Assembly (NCBI GenBank): GCA_934120265.1
Contig: CAKOTU010000002.1
Span: 1 to 64,000 of the forward strand
Direction: 5' to 3'
DNA: 64,000 nucleotides
DNA from: an uncultured Bacilli bacterium
GTDB lineage: Bacteria; Bacillota_I; Bacilli_A; RF39; UBA660
The translations under genes were made by a program, and so were the position numbers. The notes beneath the pieces were generated by a model, which worked only from the letters and a program-made list of their open reading frames with translations, did no database searches and was not told the origin of the DNA. Positions 1-8,462 of this stretch are shown here, in pieces (within the stretch, counting starts at the first letter, position 1; each line of letters starts with the position of its first letter).

Positions 1-679
1 TATCCAAATTTATTATCTATAATCTCATTATATTCATCTAAAAAATGTCTTTTAACCACACTTGATGCAATGTAATGTGTTATTGTCACTATATTTGTAA
101 ATTCATATTGTTTTAATAACTGTTTAAATAATTTATCATACTTATATAGTTCTATATCATCATCTTTTAAATATTTTCTTTTAATCAAATCTTTGGTAAT
201 AGAATGGTGTGTTTTATTTGAGTTTAAATCATCTGATTTTGAAAAATTTTTTTCATTTATGGTTTTATCTATTTTATCTATTTGTTCTTTAGTATTTTCT
301 TTATTAGTATTTATTTGTGTACCTTTTTCGGCATCTCCTTTAACGGCGTCTCCCTTTTGGGTATCTGGATGATCCTTCTCTAATACATTAACAGGAATTT
401 CTCTAATTATGTAATCATACTTATAATACCCTTTTTCTCCTCTGCCTTGTTCTCTTACCACATATCCTTTATTTATTAATTCACTCAATATATTTCTAAT
501 TGCTTTCTTACTTTCTTTACTAACAGCAACTAAACCATTCAAAGAGTAATCCCAGTCCTCTGGTAAACTAAGCATGAATGATAATAATCCTTTCGCTTTG
601 TATGATAAATTTCTATCTTGTAAATGATAATTGCTCATAACAGTATAATTCTTCTGTTTTTCTATTTTAAACACTGCCA
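1..679 (-). CDS. Winged-helix replication-type protein of a mobile element (3' end cut by window)
   Basis: A continuous reading frame runs from an ATG at 677-679, behind an AAGGATG ribosome site, off the left edge. The N-terminus (MAVFKIEKQKNYTVMSN, then LQDRNLSYKAKGLLSFMLSLP) matches the helix-turn-helix proteins found beside integrases in Bacillota integrative elements and prophages, where they act in replication or its control. Residues about 15-90 carry the winged-helix part. About 100-150 is a charged, low-complexity linker rich in K, N, D and E. The visible C-terminal part (about 155-225) is helical. It lies on the same strand upstream of nothing else visible and just beyond the integrase stop, so it belongs to the element. 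The DNA role is inferred from family resemblance. Confidence 0.75.
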
Positions 680-758
680 TTTTACATCATCCTTTCTGTT
701 TTACGACATAAAAAAAGAGCTGGATTATCAGTTCAATTAATATAAATAACATGTGTTA

Positions 759-2078
759 TCAGTATTCCTGCATTAGTTCTTTTGGCTTTTTTAAAATTGA
801 AATTTCTAACGAATTTGCATAATCTTCAAATTTACTTACAACTTCTTCTTCCATCTTAACAGTCACACGAACATAGATATTATATGTAGTTTCTATTGTG
901 CTATGTCCTAACCTTTTTGATACTGCTTTTATATCAGCACCAGCTTCAATTAATCTTGTAGCGTGTGTATCTCTAAAGTCATGAAATCTACAAGGTATAC
1001 CTAATTCGTAATGTATTACTTTAAATGGATGTTTACATGTATCTGTCCCTTCAAATACTCCATTGTTCTTTACAAATATTAGATGAACTTCTGGTAATGC
1101 TACATCAATTTCTGCATAAGCATTTACTATTTTTGTTTCTGGTTTATTCGTGTAAGGATTCATAACTTCCTTAGCGTAATGTTTCATATATGAATCACCA
1201 TATTGTTCTCTAAATATTTCTTGTTCATATTTAAATTCTTTTAGAGCATTTAATAATGTATCACCAATTTCAATTACTCTATGACTTGATGGAGTTTTAC
1301 AATTGCCAAAATACCAAACCGTAGTTGAATTTCCTTCTATCAATCTCCTTTTTGTTCCACCAGATTGATTTTTTTTGATAATATTTCTATCTACTCTCAA
1401 TGTTTTGTTTTCAAAATCTATATCTTCCCATGTTAACCCAAATACCTCTGATATACGTAATCCAGTATAATATGCAGTTAAAAAAGCATAATAGATAGTA
1501 TGACTATTTCTAAACCTATTAAAAATAATCTCTATTTCTTCTGGTGTAAATATATGTGCAGGATCAGCTTGGGGTGCATCATACTTTGGTATTTTGACTT
1601 TTAATGCAGGATTAATTTTAATGAATCCAACTACATCAGTTGCATATCCTAATGCTCCTTTTAACACTTTTAAAATTGTTCGTAAAAAACTTTTAGAAAA
1701 TCCTTTTTCTACATAAATATTATTTATAAATTCTTGTATCGTTGCTGACGTTATTTGTGATAATCTATAAAACCCTAATCTAGGTTTTATATGGTTTTTA
1801 ATAATATTCTCATAGGTAATTATAGTTGCGTATCTTAAATTAATGTTGCAATACGTTTTCATCCAATAATCAAGATAATCAGAAAATGAAACTGTTGATG
1901 GTTTAAAAACATTACCTGTATTTGTATATTCGTTGTATGCTTTCATACCAGCTTCATACGCTTCTTGTTTTGTTTTAAAACCAGACTTGTTAATAAATTT
2001 CCTTTTTCCATCTTGTGGTGCTATTTCGAATCTGTATTGATAGTAATTTCCCCTTTTCATTGTGTTTACTTGTGCCAT
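759..2078 (-). CDS. int: Tyrosine site-specific recombinase (integrase)
   Basis: This 439-residue phage/ICE-type integrase cuts and joins DNA at att sites. An AP2-like arm-binding region (about 1-60) is followed by a SAM-like core-binding domain (about 65-160) and the catalytic domain (about 180-415). The catalytic set is complete: Arg208 in TGLRISEV, a Lys near 261 in KTPSSHR, H366-x-x-R369 in HDFRDTH, His392 in LGHST and the nucleophile Tyr402 in TTYNIYVRV. The start is backed by GGAGGAAAAAATT. Its 5' end faces secA and is separated from it by a cluster of GCACACA repeats, the usual place for attachment and arm sites. The gene therefore marks one end of the element that continues to the left. 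Confidence 0.93.
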   Translation of the reverse strand: MAQVNTMKRGNYYQYRFEIAPQDGKRKFINKSGFKTKQEAYEAGMKAYNEYTNTGNVFKPSTVSFSDYLDYWMKTYCNINLRYATIITYENIIKNHIKPRLGFYRLSQITSATIQEFINNIYVEKGFSKSFLRTILKVLKGALGYATDVVGFIKINPALKVKIPKYDAPQADPAHIFTPEEIEIIFNRFRNSHTIYYAFLTAYYTGLRISEVFGLTWEDIDFENKTLRVDRNIIKKNQSGGTKRRLIEGNSTTVWYFGNCKTPSSHRVIEIGDTLLNALKEFKYEQEIFREQYGDSYMKHYAKEVMNPYTNKPETKIVNAYAEIDVALPEVHLIFVKNNGVFEGTDTCKHPFKVIHYELGIPCRFHDFRDTHATRLIEAGADIKAVSKRLGHSTIETTYNIYVRVTVKMEEEVVSKFEDYANSLEISILKKPKELMQEY

Positions 2079-2144
2079 AAATTTTTTCCTCCTCTAAATC
2101 TTTTAGAGAACGAAAAAAATCAACACGAATGTTGATTTCATGAT

Positions 2145-2258
2145 TTTGTGTGCATAACACAAACCCTTTATTTATATGGGTTAAATAGATTTGTGTGCAT
2201 GATTTTTTATTTTTCGCACACAAATTGCACACAATTTAATGATTTTGCACACAATTTA
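2145..2258. repeat. Cluster of five GCACACAA-type repeats (possible integrase arm/att region)
   Basis: Two copies of TTTGTGTGCAT (2145-2155 and 2190-2200) face three copies of the reverse form: GCACACAAAT at 2216-2225, and TTGCACACAATTTA at 2225-2238 and again at 2245-2258, exactly 20 bases apart. The array sits between the integrase start and the secA stop. Such short direct and inverted repeats beside an int gene usually bind the integrase N-terminal domain. The crossover core cannot be defined without the other end of the element. Confidence 0.5.
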
Positions 2259-2304
2259 GTGTTTTTTTGACTAATTCCAATTGTACAAACCCTTATAAAA
2301 TAAG

Positions 2305-4794
2305 CTATTTACCACAGCATTGTTTGTACTTCTTACCAGAGCCACATGGGCACAATTGATTGCGACCGATCTTGTTAACCTTTTTAGGTTGACTCTTCTT
2401 TTCTTTGTTAGTATCTCTAACAGCTTCACCTTTACTTACTTGTTTTCTTTCAACATTTTGTCTAATTTCAGCTTTAATTAAATAGAAAGTAATTTCTTTA
2501 TCAATTAAATCAAGGAAGTTTTCAAATAATTCGTATCCTTCATTTGTATAAGCACGTAATGGATTCTCTTGAGCATAACTTCTTAAATGAATTCCCTCTC
2601 TTAATAATGACATAGTATTAATGTGTTCCATCCAATGTGTATCTATAATCCTTAAAGATATAGCTTTTTCAAATTCTTGAATTATTTCTTTTGGTACATC
2701 TTTAATTTTAGTTTCATATTCTTTTACTAAATGACTATAAATGTAATCTGAAATTTCATCCGGATTTTTATCGCTAATATCTTTTACATTTATTTTATTT
2801 TTAACTAATTCATTTGTTACTTCTAATATTTCACTAAGGTCATTTTCTGTTAAATTATCACTTTCTTGTAAGTGATCAAATACTAAAGCATACACATAAT
2901 TATGGAAGCTTTCTAATATATCATCGTGAATATCTTTTTTATCAAGAATATTATTTCTTTTTTCATAAACAATTTCTCTTTGTTGATTTATAACATCATC
3001 GTATTGAAGTAATGTCTTTCTTATATCATAGTTGTTTCCTTCAATTCTCTTTTGAGCAGACTCAACAGATTTTGATAACATTCCATTTCGAATTGATACA
3101 TCTCCATCAAACCCAACACTTTGAAGCAATGTTTTTGCTCGATCAGTACCAAATCTAACCATTAAATCATCTTCAAAAGATACACAGAATTGTGAGAATC
3201 CTGGATCTCCTTGACGTCCTGAACGACCACGTAACTGATTATCGATTCTTCTAGATTCATGTCTTTCTGTTCCAATAACACATAATCCACCTAAAGCTTT
3301 AACCTCATCTGATAATTTAATATCAGTACCACGTCCAGCCATGTTAGTAGCAATTGTAACAGATCCCTTTTCACCAGCTTTAGCAATAATTTCAGCTTCA
3401 CGAGCATGGTTTTTAGCATTTAATACTTCGTGTTTAATTCCTTCTTTTTTTAACATAGAACTAATTAATTCACTAGTTTCTACCGCTACAGTGCCAACCA
3501 AAATAGGTTGCCCTTTAGCATGTCTTTCTTTAATTTCTTTAACTATAGCTTTATACTTGCCTTCTTTAGTTGGGAAAATTAAATCTGAGCAATCATCTCT
3601 TATAACAGGTTTATTAGTAGGAATTTGAATAACATACATATTATATATATCTCTAAATTCTTCTTCTTCAGTTTTGGCTGTACCTGTCATTCCGGCAAGT
3701 TTTTTATACATTCTAAATAAATTTTGGAAAGTAATGGTTGCTAAAGTCTTTGTTTCTTGTTGAATCTCTACTCCTTCTTTAGCTTCAATGGCTTGATGAA
3801 GACCATCAGAATAATTTCTTCCTTGCATTAATCTTCCAGTAAATGGATCAACAATAACAACTTTTCCATCTTGAACTACGTAATCAAAATCTCTTTTCAT
3901 AGCATAATTAGCACGTAAGGCTTGATTTATAAAGTGTACTAATGATGTATGCTTAATATCATAAAGATTATCAATACCAAAAGCCTTTTCTGCACGTTCT
4001 ACACCCTTATCATCTAAAGTAACACTTTTTGTTTTTTCATCATATAAATACCCATCATTTTCTTTTAATGATTTAGCAAAATGATCTGTTTCTTTATATA
4101 AATTTAATGATTGCATACTTCCACCTGAAATAATAAGTGGAGTTCTAGCTTCATCAATTAATACTGAGTCAACCTCATCAACAATAGCGAAGTTAAATGG
4201 TCTAGCCACCCTATCTTCTGCCTTTACAACCATATTATCTCTTAGATAATCGAAACCAATCTCATTATTAGTTGAATATAAAATATCACAGTTGTATGCT
4301 TCCTTTTTCTCTGATGGTGTTAAATCACGGTAATTAACTCCAACAGTTAATCCAAGGAATCTATATATACTTCCCATCCACTCAGCATCACGTCCTGCTA
4401 AGTATTCATTAACAGTAATAATGTGAACACCTTCACCACTTAAAGCATTTAGGTATGCTGGCATAGTAGAAGTTAATGTTTTACCTTCTCCTGTTTTCAT
4501 TTCAGCTATATTTCCGTAATGAATGGCAAAACCACCAATAACTTGAACTTTATATGGTTTTTCTCCAATAACACGGAAAGCAGCTTCTCTAGCAACAGCA
4601 AAAGCCTCAATTTTAATATCTTCTAAAGTTTCTCCGTTTTTTAATCTATTTTTAAATTCATCAGTTTTTCCTTTTAATTCTTCATCACTTAATTTGCTCA
4701 TTTCTTCATCTAAAGCAAGAACTTCTTCTGATAAAGCAGTAAAACGTTCTAATTCTTTATATTCATGATCAAATAATCTTTTTAAAAATTTCAT
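2305..4794 (-). CDS. secA: Preprotein translocase ATPase SecA
   Basis: SecA drives secretory proteins through SecYEG by ATP hydrolysis. The 829-residue product begins MKFLKRLFDHEYKELERF; this ATG (4792-4794) is preferred over one nine codons upstream because AAAGGA lies just before it and the family starts this way. Walker A GEGKT is at about residues 102-106. The DEVDSVLIDEARTPL Walker B region, the peptide cross-linking domain and the second helicase half (NMAGRGTD, RGRSGRQGDPG) follow. The C-terminus has the zinc-binding SEC-C tail CPCGSGKKYKQCC. Its 3' end abuts the mobile element. Confidence 0.98.
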   Translation of the reverse strand: MKFLKRLFDHEYKELERFTALSEEVLALDEEMSKLSDEELKGKTDEFKNRLKNGETLEDIKIEAFAVAREAAFRVIGEKPYKVQVIGGFAIHYGNIAEMKTGEGKTLTSTMPAYLNALSGEGVHIITVNEYLAGRDAEWMGSIYRFLGLTVGVNYRDLTPSEKKEAYNCDILYSTNNEIGFDYLRDNMVVKAEDRVARPFNFAIVDEVDSVLIDEARTPLIISGGSMQSLNLYKETDHFAKSLKENDGYLYDEKTKSVTLDDKGVERAEKAFGIDNLYDIKHTSLVHFINQALRANYAMKRDFDYVVQDGKVVIVDPFTGRLMQGRNYSDGLHQAIEAKEGVEIQQETKTLATITFQNLFRMYKKLAGMTGTAKTEEEEFRDIYNMYVIQIPTNKPVIRDDCSDLIFPTKEGKYKAIVKEIKERHAKGQPILVGTVAVETSELISSMLKKEGIKHEVLNAKNHAREAEIIAKAGEKGSVTIATNMAGRGTDIKLSDEVKALGGLCVIGTERHESRRIDNQLRGRSGRQGDPGFSQFCVSFEDDLMVRFGTDRAKTLLQSVGFDGDVSIRNGMLSKSVESAQKRIEGNNYDIRKTLLQYDDVINQQREIVYEKRNNILDKKDIHDDILESFHNYVYALVFDHLQESDNLTENDLSEILEVTNELVKNKINVKDISDKNPDEISDYIYSHLVKEYETKIKDVPKEIIQEFEKAISLRIIDTHWMEHINTMSLLREGIHLRSYAQENPLRAYTNEGYELFENFLDLIDKEITFYLIKAEIRQNVERKQVSKGEAVRDTNKEKKSQPKKVNKIGRNQLCPCGSGKKYKQCCGK

Positions 4795-4846
4795 GTGCTC
4801 AATCCTTTCTTGTATATACACATCTATTTTATCAAAAATTAAAAAA

Positions 4847-4870
4847 AAATAATAGTTTTTTCTATTATTT
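4847..4870 (-). terminator. Rho-independent terminator upstream of secA
   Basis: On the minus strand AATAATAG and CTATTATT pair around six A residues and are followed by a long T run. It ends the STAS-like gene, so secA (start 4794) is probably transcribed from its own promoter in the short gap. Confidence 0.75.
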
Positions 4871-4876
4871 CCTTAA

Positions 4877-5116
4877 TTATTCTTCAACTTTTAAGTTTCC
4901 TCCGTACTTAGTATCATAATCATCTAACATATCATAAAATGCAATATCATCTATTTTAGAAATATTCTTTTTATCTATAACAACATTATTAATTCCATAT
5001 TGATTAATTACATGATACATTTTTCTTTTTAACTTACTTATATTTTTTGAATTATAAATTCCACTCATGTTAATAAATAAAGTATCATCACTATACACCA
5101 TTTCCATTTGGTCCAT
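4877..5116 (-). CDS. Small STAS-like protein
   Basis: A 79-residue soluble protein. It alternates beta strands and helices in the order seen in STAS/anti-sigma-antagonist domains: DTLFINMSGIYNS, then a helix KLKRKMYHVINQYG, then the strand NNVVIDKKNI. A Ser or Thr at the classic phosphorylation position is not obvious, so a SpoIIAA-like switch role cannot be claimed. The start has GGAGATGATTTT before it. It stands alone between terminators, with an inverted repeat overlapping its promoter region (5141-5193), and is divergent from murT. Function unknown; the fold call is tentative. Confidence 0.6.
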   Translation of the reverse strand: MDQMEMVYSDDTLFINMSGIYNSKNISKLKRKMYHVINQYGINNVVIDKKNISKIDDIAFYDMLDDYDTKYGGNLKVEE

Positions 5117-5140
5117 AAAATCATCTCCTCTACTACTATA

Positions 5141-5193
5141 GCACTAATTTTTTTCGATTAATGTTATTCGACAAAACTAGAAAAAATTAGTGC
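5141..5193. promoter_or_regulatory. Long inverted repeat upstream of the STAS-like gene
   Basis: GCACTAATTTTTT (5141-5153) is matched by AAAAAATTAGTGC (5181-5193), a 13-base perfect inverted repeat with about 27 bases between arms. On the minus strand the repeat ends directly at an extended -10, TGCTATAGT, serving the gene at 4877-5116. The interior holds TTTTGTCGAA, also seen upstream of csp and clpB. There is no T run, so this looks more like an operator or leader hairpin than a terminator. Confidence 0.5.
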
Positions 5194-5230
5194 CTCCTAA
5201 TAAAGTATATAAACAGAAATAAAATATATG

Positions 5231-5239
5231 TGTTATAAT
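5231..5239 (+). promoter_or_regulatory. Extended -10 element of murT-gatD
   Basis: TGTTATAAT lies 17 bases before the murT ATG, and AGAGGTGAAG follows as ribosome site. A -35 box is not clear, which fits an extended -10 promoter. Confidence 0.6.
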
Positions 5240-5256
5240 TAAAAAGAGGTGAAGTT

Positions 5257-6588
5257 ATGAAAAAAATATGCGCTATTATTATAGGAAAATTTCTGGTTTT
5301 TTTAGGCACTATCTTAAAGAGAGGCTCTGTTTTGCCAGGAAATATTGCAATGAAAATTGATAAAGATATATTATATAAATTTAAAATGCCAAAAACCGTA
5401 ATTGCCGTTACAGGAAGTTCTGGTAAAGGTAGTGTTACAAACATGCTTGCTACAGTTTACAGAAAAATGGGATTCACTGTTTGCCATAACAGTTCTGGAT
5501 CTAACTTGAGACTTGGAATACTTACAACTTTAATAGAAAATAGTACTATAACTGGAAAAATTAAAAGCGACGTTGTTATCGTTGAAGTTGATGAAAGGTA
5601 CACTAAATATATTTTCCCAGCAATTAAACCTCAATTTGTTGTAATAACAAACATTACTAGAGATCAACCACCAAGGCAAGGAAATTTTGATATGGTTTTT
5701 AAGGAAATCAAGAAAGCGATAACACCAGAAATGCATCTGATTTTAAATGCTGATGATCCTTACTTACAAAAATTTGTTATTGGCGAAGAAAATAAAGTGA
5801 CTTATTATGGAATTGAAAAAAACAAATATAGCACTAACAAGTCTAAATTTGAAAACTTAAACTTAACTTATTGTCCAAAGTGCAATCACAAATTAGCATA
5901 TGACTTTTATCACTTTGAAAACATTGGTGGTTATAGATGCGAAAATTGCGATTTTACCCACCCTAACAATGATATTAGCGTAACAAAAATAAATTATGAA
6001 AATAATAATATTATTTTAAATGATAACGCTGTTTTAAATATTCCTTTTGGTATGTTATTTGCTATATATAATGTTTTGGCAGCCTATACTACTTTGATTT
6101 CATTGAATAGTAATAAAGAAGACATTATTAAAATATTAAATGAATCAGTAGCAAAAGCAAAACATTTTAATTCGTTTGAAGAAAATAATCGAATTATATA
6201 TACATTAAATAATAAGAATGAAAATAGTACTACTTTTAATCAATCATTATTATTTATTGATCGCGATAAAAATCCAAAAACAATTGTCATAGGATGGAAA
6301 GAAATAAGTAGAAGATATAATTTCAATGATCTATCCTGGTTATATGATATTAATTTTGAACTTTTGAGTAAACACAAAATAGAAAAAATAGTTTGTGTTG
6401 GGCCTGAGCAATATGATATTGCGGTAAGATTAAAACTTGCTGGTATCGATACTAAAAAAATAGTTTGTTTTAAAAATGTTGAAGATGCTGCATACTTGCT
6501 TAAAAAGAAAACTAAAGAAAACATATATGCTATATTAAATTTTGATTTAATTGATCCTTTTACTAACAATATGAAGGAGGATTTATAA
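5257..6588 (+). CDS. murT: MurT, lipid II isoglutaminyl synthase ligase subunit
   Basis: This is a Mur-ligase-like protein of 443 residues. With GatD it amidates the D-Glu of lipid II to D-isoglutamine at the cytoplasmic membrane. The central ATP loop is TGSSGKGSVTN (about 52-62). A zinc ribbon typical of MurT is inserted at about 208-230 (YCPKC, then CENC), and the C-terminal domain has the conserved SWLYDINFE segment whose Asp takes part in amidation. It overlaps the next gene at TAATG, so the two are translationally coupled. Length and order match murT-gatD of other Bacillota. Confidence 0.93.
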   Translation: MKKICAIIIGKFLVFLGTILKRGSVLPGNIAMKIDKDILYKFKMPKTVIAVTGSSGKGSVTNMLATVYRKMGFTVCHNSSGSNLRLGILTTLIENSTITGKIKSDVVIVEVDERYTKYIFPAIKPQFVVITNITRDQPPRQGNFDMVFKEIKKAITPEMHLILNADDPYLQKFVIGEENKVTYYGIEKNKYSTNKSKFENLNLTYCPKCNHKLAYDFYHFENIGGYRCENCDFTHPNNDISVTKINYENNNIILNDNAVLNIPFGMLFAIYNVLAAYTTLISLNSNKEDIIKILNESVAKAKHFNSFEENNRIIYTLNNKNENSTTFNQSLLFIDRDKNPKTIVIGWKEISRRYNFNDLSWLYDINFELLSKHKIEKIVCVGPEQYDIAVRLKLAGIDTKKIVCFKNVEDAAYLLKKKTKENIYAILNFDLIDPFTNNMKEDL

Positions 6589-7310
6589 TGATTAGAATTG
6601 CACATTTATATTATGATTTAATGAATTTATATGGTGATAACGGAAATGTTAAAGCCATTAAATACCAACTAGAAAATCAAGGAATAAAAACAATTGTTGA
6701 TTTTTTAACAGTTGACGATAATATTGACTTTGATAAATATGATTTAATATACATAGGGCCTGGAACATACGATAACCAAAAAATAGTACTTGCTGATTTA
6801 ATGAAATACCAAAAAAATATAAAGAGATTTATTGATGATAACAAATTTATTATTGCTACAGGAAACGCTTTAGAATTCTTCGGAAAAAATATAAAGCCAT
6901 TAAATGGCAAAAAAACTAAAGCATTAAATATATTTGAATTTGAAAGTGAAGAAATTGATCTAAGACTTGTTGGTGAAACTGTAGCAACATGTAATAACTT
7001 AAAAAAAGAAGTGATTGGATTTCAAAATCAAAATTCTATTATAACTAACTTAGAAACTCCATGGTTTAAATTAACTAAGGGTATTGGGTCAAATGTCAAT
7101 TCAAATATTGAAGGAATTAATTACAAGAACTTTTATGGAACATATATGATAGGACCCATTCTAGTAAGAAATTCAGAATTATTAGAATTGATATGTAAAA
7201 AGTTAGTATTACAAAAAAATAAAGACTTTAAATTCAAGAGTTTTAATGTAACACTTGAAAATAAAGCCTATAATGAATATATTAAAAATTATCTAACAAA
7301 AAAAGTATGA
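6588..7310 (+). CDS. gatD: GatD-like amidotransferase lacking catalytic Cys and His
   Basis: A class I glutamine amidotransferase-fold protein of 240 residues, the normal partner of MurT, where GatD supplies ammonia from glutamine. Family landmarks are present: NLYGDNGN near the N-terminus, GPGTYDNQ, GFQNQNS (for GFENHSG) and FYGTYMIGPILVRN. The nucleophile elbow, normally A-I-C-G-G-Y-Q-L-L-G, reads A-T-G-N-A-L-E-F-F-G, with Gly92 where Cys is expected. The catalytic His of GTYLHGP is Ile188. The fold is intact and the frame is open, so this is not decay. It is probably a structural partner, or the complex uses free ammonia; that is inference. Coupled to murT by overlap. Confidence 0.88.
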   Translation: MIRIAHLYYDLMNLYGDNGNVKAIKYQLENQGIKTIVDFLTVDDNIDFDKYDLIYIGPGTYDNQKIVLADLMKYQKNIKRFIDDNKFIIATGNALEFFGKNIKPLNGKKTKALNIFEFESEEIDLRLVGETVATCNNLKKEVIGFQNQNSIITNLETPWFKLTKGIGSNVNSNIEGINYKNFYGTYMIGPILVRNSELLELICKKLVLQKNKDFKFKSFNVTLENKAYNEYIKNYLTKKV

Positions 7311-7330
7311 TCGCTCATACTTTTATTTTG
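7304..7330. terminator. Bidirectional terminator between gatD and hpf
   Basis: AGTATGA (7304-7310) and TCATACT (7315-7321) pair around TCGC. A T run follows on the + strand and an A run precedes it, so it can serve both converging genes. It overlaps the gatD stop codon. Confidence 0.8.
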
Positions 7331-7856
7331 TATCTATAATACCGTAATTCCCATCTTTTCTCTTATATAAGATAGAAACACATTCAGAATCAGTATTTTT
7401 AAATACAAAGAATTCATGACCTAATAAATCCATTTGTAATAAAGCTTCTTCTTCATTCATTGGTTTCATTTCGATTGATTTTCTTTTTACAATTGTTTCA
7501 TCTTTTTCTTCATCTTTATTAACTTCAAATTCATAATTAAAGTCAACAAAGTTATTTTTTTCTTTACGTTTCTTTAATTTAGTTTTATTTTTTCTGATTT
7601 GTCTTTCAATTTTATCAGAAACTAAATCTATTGCAGCATATAAATCATCATGTGATTCTTCTCCACGTAGGATTATTTTATTTACTGGTATAGTAACTTC
7701 AATAATTTGTTCTTTACCTCTAACCTTAACAACAATACTAGCAGAAACATCACTTGGAGATTCTAAATATTTATCTAACCTTCCAATCTTTTCTTCAATG
7801 TAACTTTTAATTGCTGGTGTTACATCCACATTTTTTCCTCGAATATTAAATTTCAT
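7323..7856 (-). CDS. hpf: Long-form ribosome hibernation promoting factor
   Basis: This 177-residue protein joins two ribosomes into inactive 100S particles in starvation. Residues 1-100 form the ribosome-binding domain (MKFNIRGKNVDVTPAIKSYI, basic helix KIERQIRKNKTKLKKRK). A linker and the C-terminal dimerization domain follow (about 120-177, with IEMKPMNEEEALLQMDLLGHEFFVF), which defines the long form. A GGGAGGATGAGAAT ribosome site supports the start. An extended -10 (TGTTATAAT read on the minus strand, about 7877-7885) sits shortly upstream. Confidence 0.95.
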   Translation of the reverse strand: MKFNIRGKNVDVTPAIKSYIEEKIGRLDKYLESPSDVSASIVVKVRGKEQIIEVTIPVNKIILRGEESHDDLYAAIDLVSDKIERQIRKNKTKLKKRKEKNNFVDFNYEFEVNKDEEKDETIVKRKSIEMKPMNEEEALLQMDLLGHEFFVFKNTDSECVSILYKRKDGNYGIIDTK

Positions 7857-7910
7857 ATTCTCATCCTCCCATCTATATTATAACACAATATAACTTTTTT
7901 TCATAGAAAG

Positions 7911-7941
7911 AAAACAGCTTTGTTTACACTAAAGCTGTTTT
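7911..7941 (-). terminator. Terminator of the cold-shock gene
   Basis: AAAACAGCTTT and AAAGCTGTTTT form a perfect 11-base stem around nine bases, overlapping the csp stop codon. The T tract on the minus strand is short and broken. Confidence 0.65.
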
Positions 7942-8139
7942 AATTTCTACTACATTTTTTGCTTGAAGACCTTTATCTGTTCTTACTAGTTCGAATTCAA
8001 CATATTGACCCTCAACAAGTGTTTTATAGCCTTCAGATAAAATAGAAGAATAGTGAACAAAAATATCTTCGCCACCTTCATTGTGTTCAATAAAACCATA
8101 GCCTTTATCGTTATTAAACCATTTTACTTTACCACGCAT
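7924..8139 (-). CDS. csp: Cold-shock domain protein (CspA family)
   Basis: A 71-residue single OB-fold protein that binds single-stranded RNA and DNA and keeps mRNA unfolded at low temperature. RNP1 (KGYGFIEH) and RNP2 (DIFVHYSSI) are both intact, and [16 protein letters not shown] is the standard start, with GGGAGATTTAAAT as ribosome site. The leader from the predicted promoter is only about 30 bases, much shorter than the long thermosensing leaders of classic cspA, which suggests constitutive or growth-linked expression. Confidence 0.96.
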   Translation of the reverse strand: MRGKVKWFNNDKGYGFIEHNEGGEDIFVHYSSILSEGYKTLVEGQYVEFELVRTDKGLQAKNVVEIKTALV

Positions 8140-8174
8140 ATTTAAATCTCCCTTCTATTTACTGCTACAATATA

Positions 8175-8203
8175 AATATACCGTGAATATGATCTATTTT
8201 CAA
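8175..8203 (-). promoter_or_regulatory. SigA-type promoter of csp
   Basis: On the minus strand TTGAAA (8198-8203) and TATATT (8175-8180) are separated by 17 bases and sit about 35 bases before the ATG. Confidence 0.75.
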
Positions 8204-8462
8204 CAAAATTAAGACGACTTAATTCGACAAAATTTGCATTATATTACTAGTATGTTTAAGGCAGAACAACTAAAATTTTAATACTTTTTATATTACTATA
8301 ATTAAATTTGTCTTAAACTGCCATTTACATGTCTGAAACCACATTATTTGCAATAATTTTTATCTTTTTAAACATATAATTCTTTAAAACTTATATCTAA
8401 AACAAATTTTATTTTTACTACCAATATCTTTGATAAACTATAAGCGTAGTAGGAGATAACTT
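8204..8462. other. Divergent regulatory gap between csp and agrB
   Basis: No gene is seen. It holds a 7-base palindrome AATTAAG-ACGA-CTTAATT (8207-8224), directly followed by TTCGACAAAA (8223-8232), upstream of csp. Further right are AT-rich stretches before agrB. I could not find a convincing pair of LytTR-type direct repeats, although AgrA would be expected to act here. Confidence 0.5.

Noticed and set aside
1990..2232. 80-codon open frame overlapping the integrase start and upstream repeats
   Set aside because: It lies antisense-free but out of frame in integrase codons and the repeat cluster, lacks a ribosome site and family resemblance.
3341..3628. 95-codon + strand frame inside secA
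   Set aside because: It is the reverse-frame shadow of the well-supported secA gene.
5257..6588. MurT as folylpolyglutamate synthase
   Set aside because: The zinc ribbon and the coupled GatD-type gene fit MurT, not FolC.
8204..8462. Riboswitch or long csp leader
   Set aside because: The csp promoter puts its leader at about 30 bases; no conserved riboswitch core was recognised in the gap.
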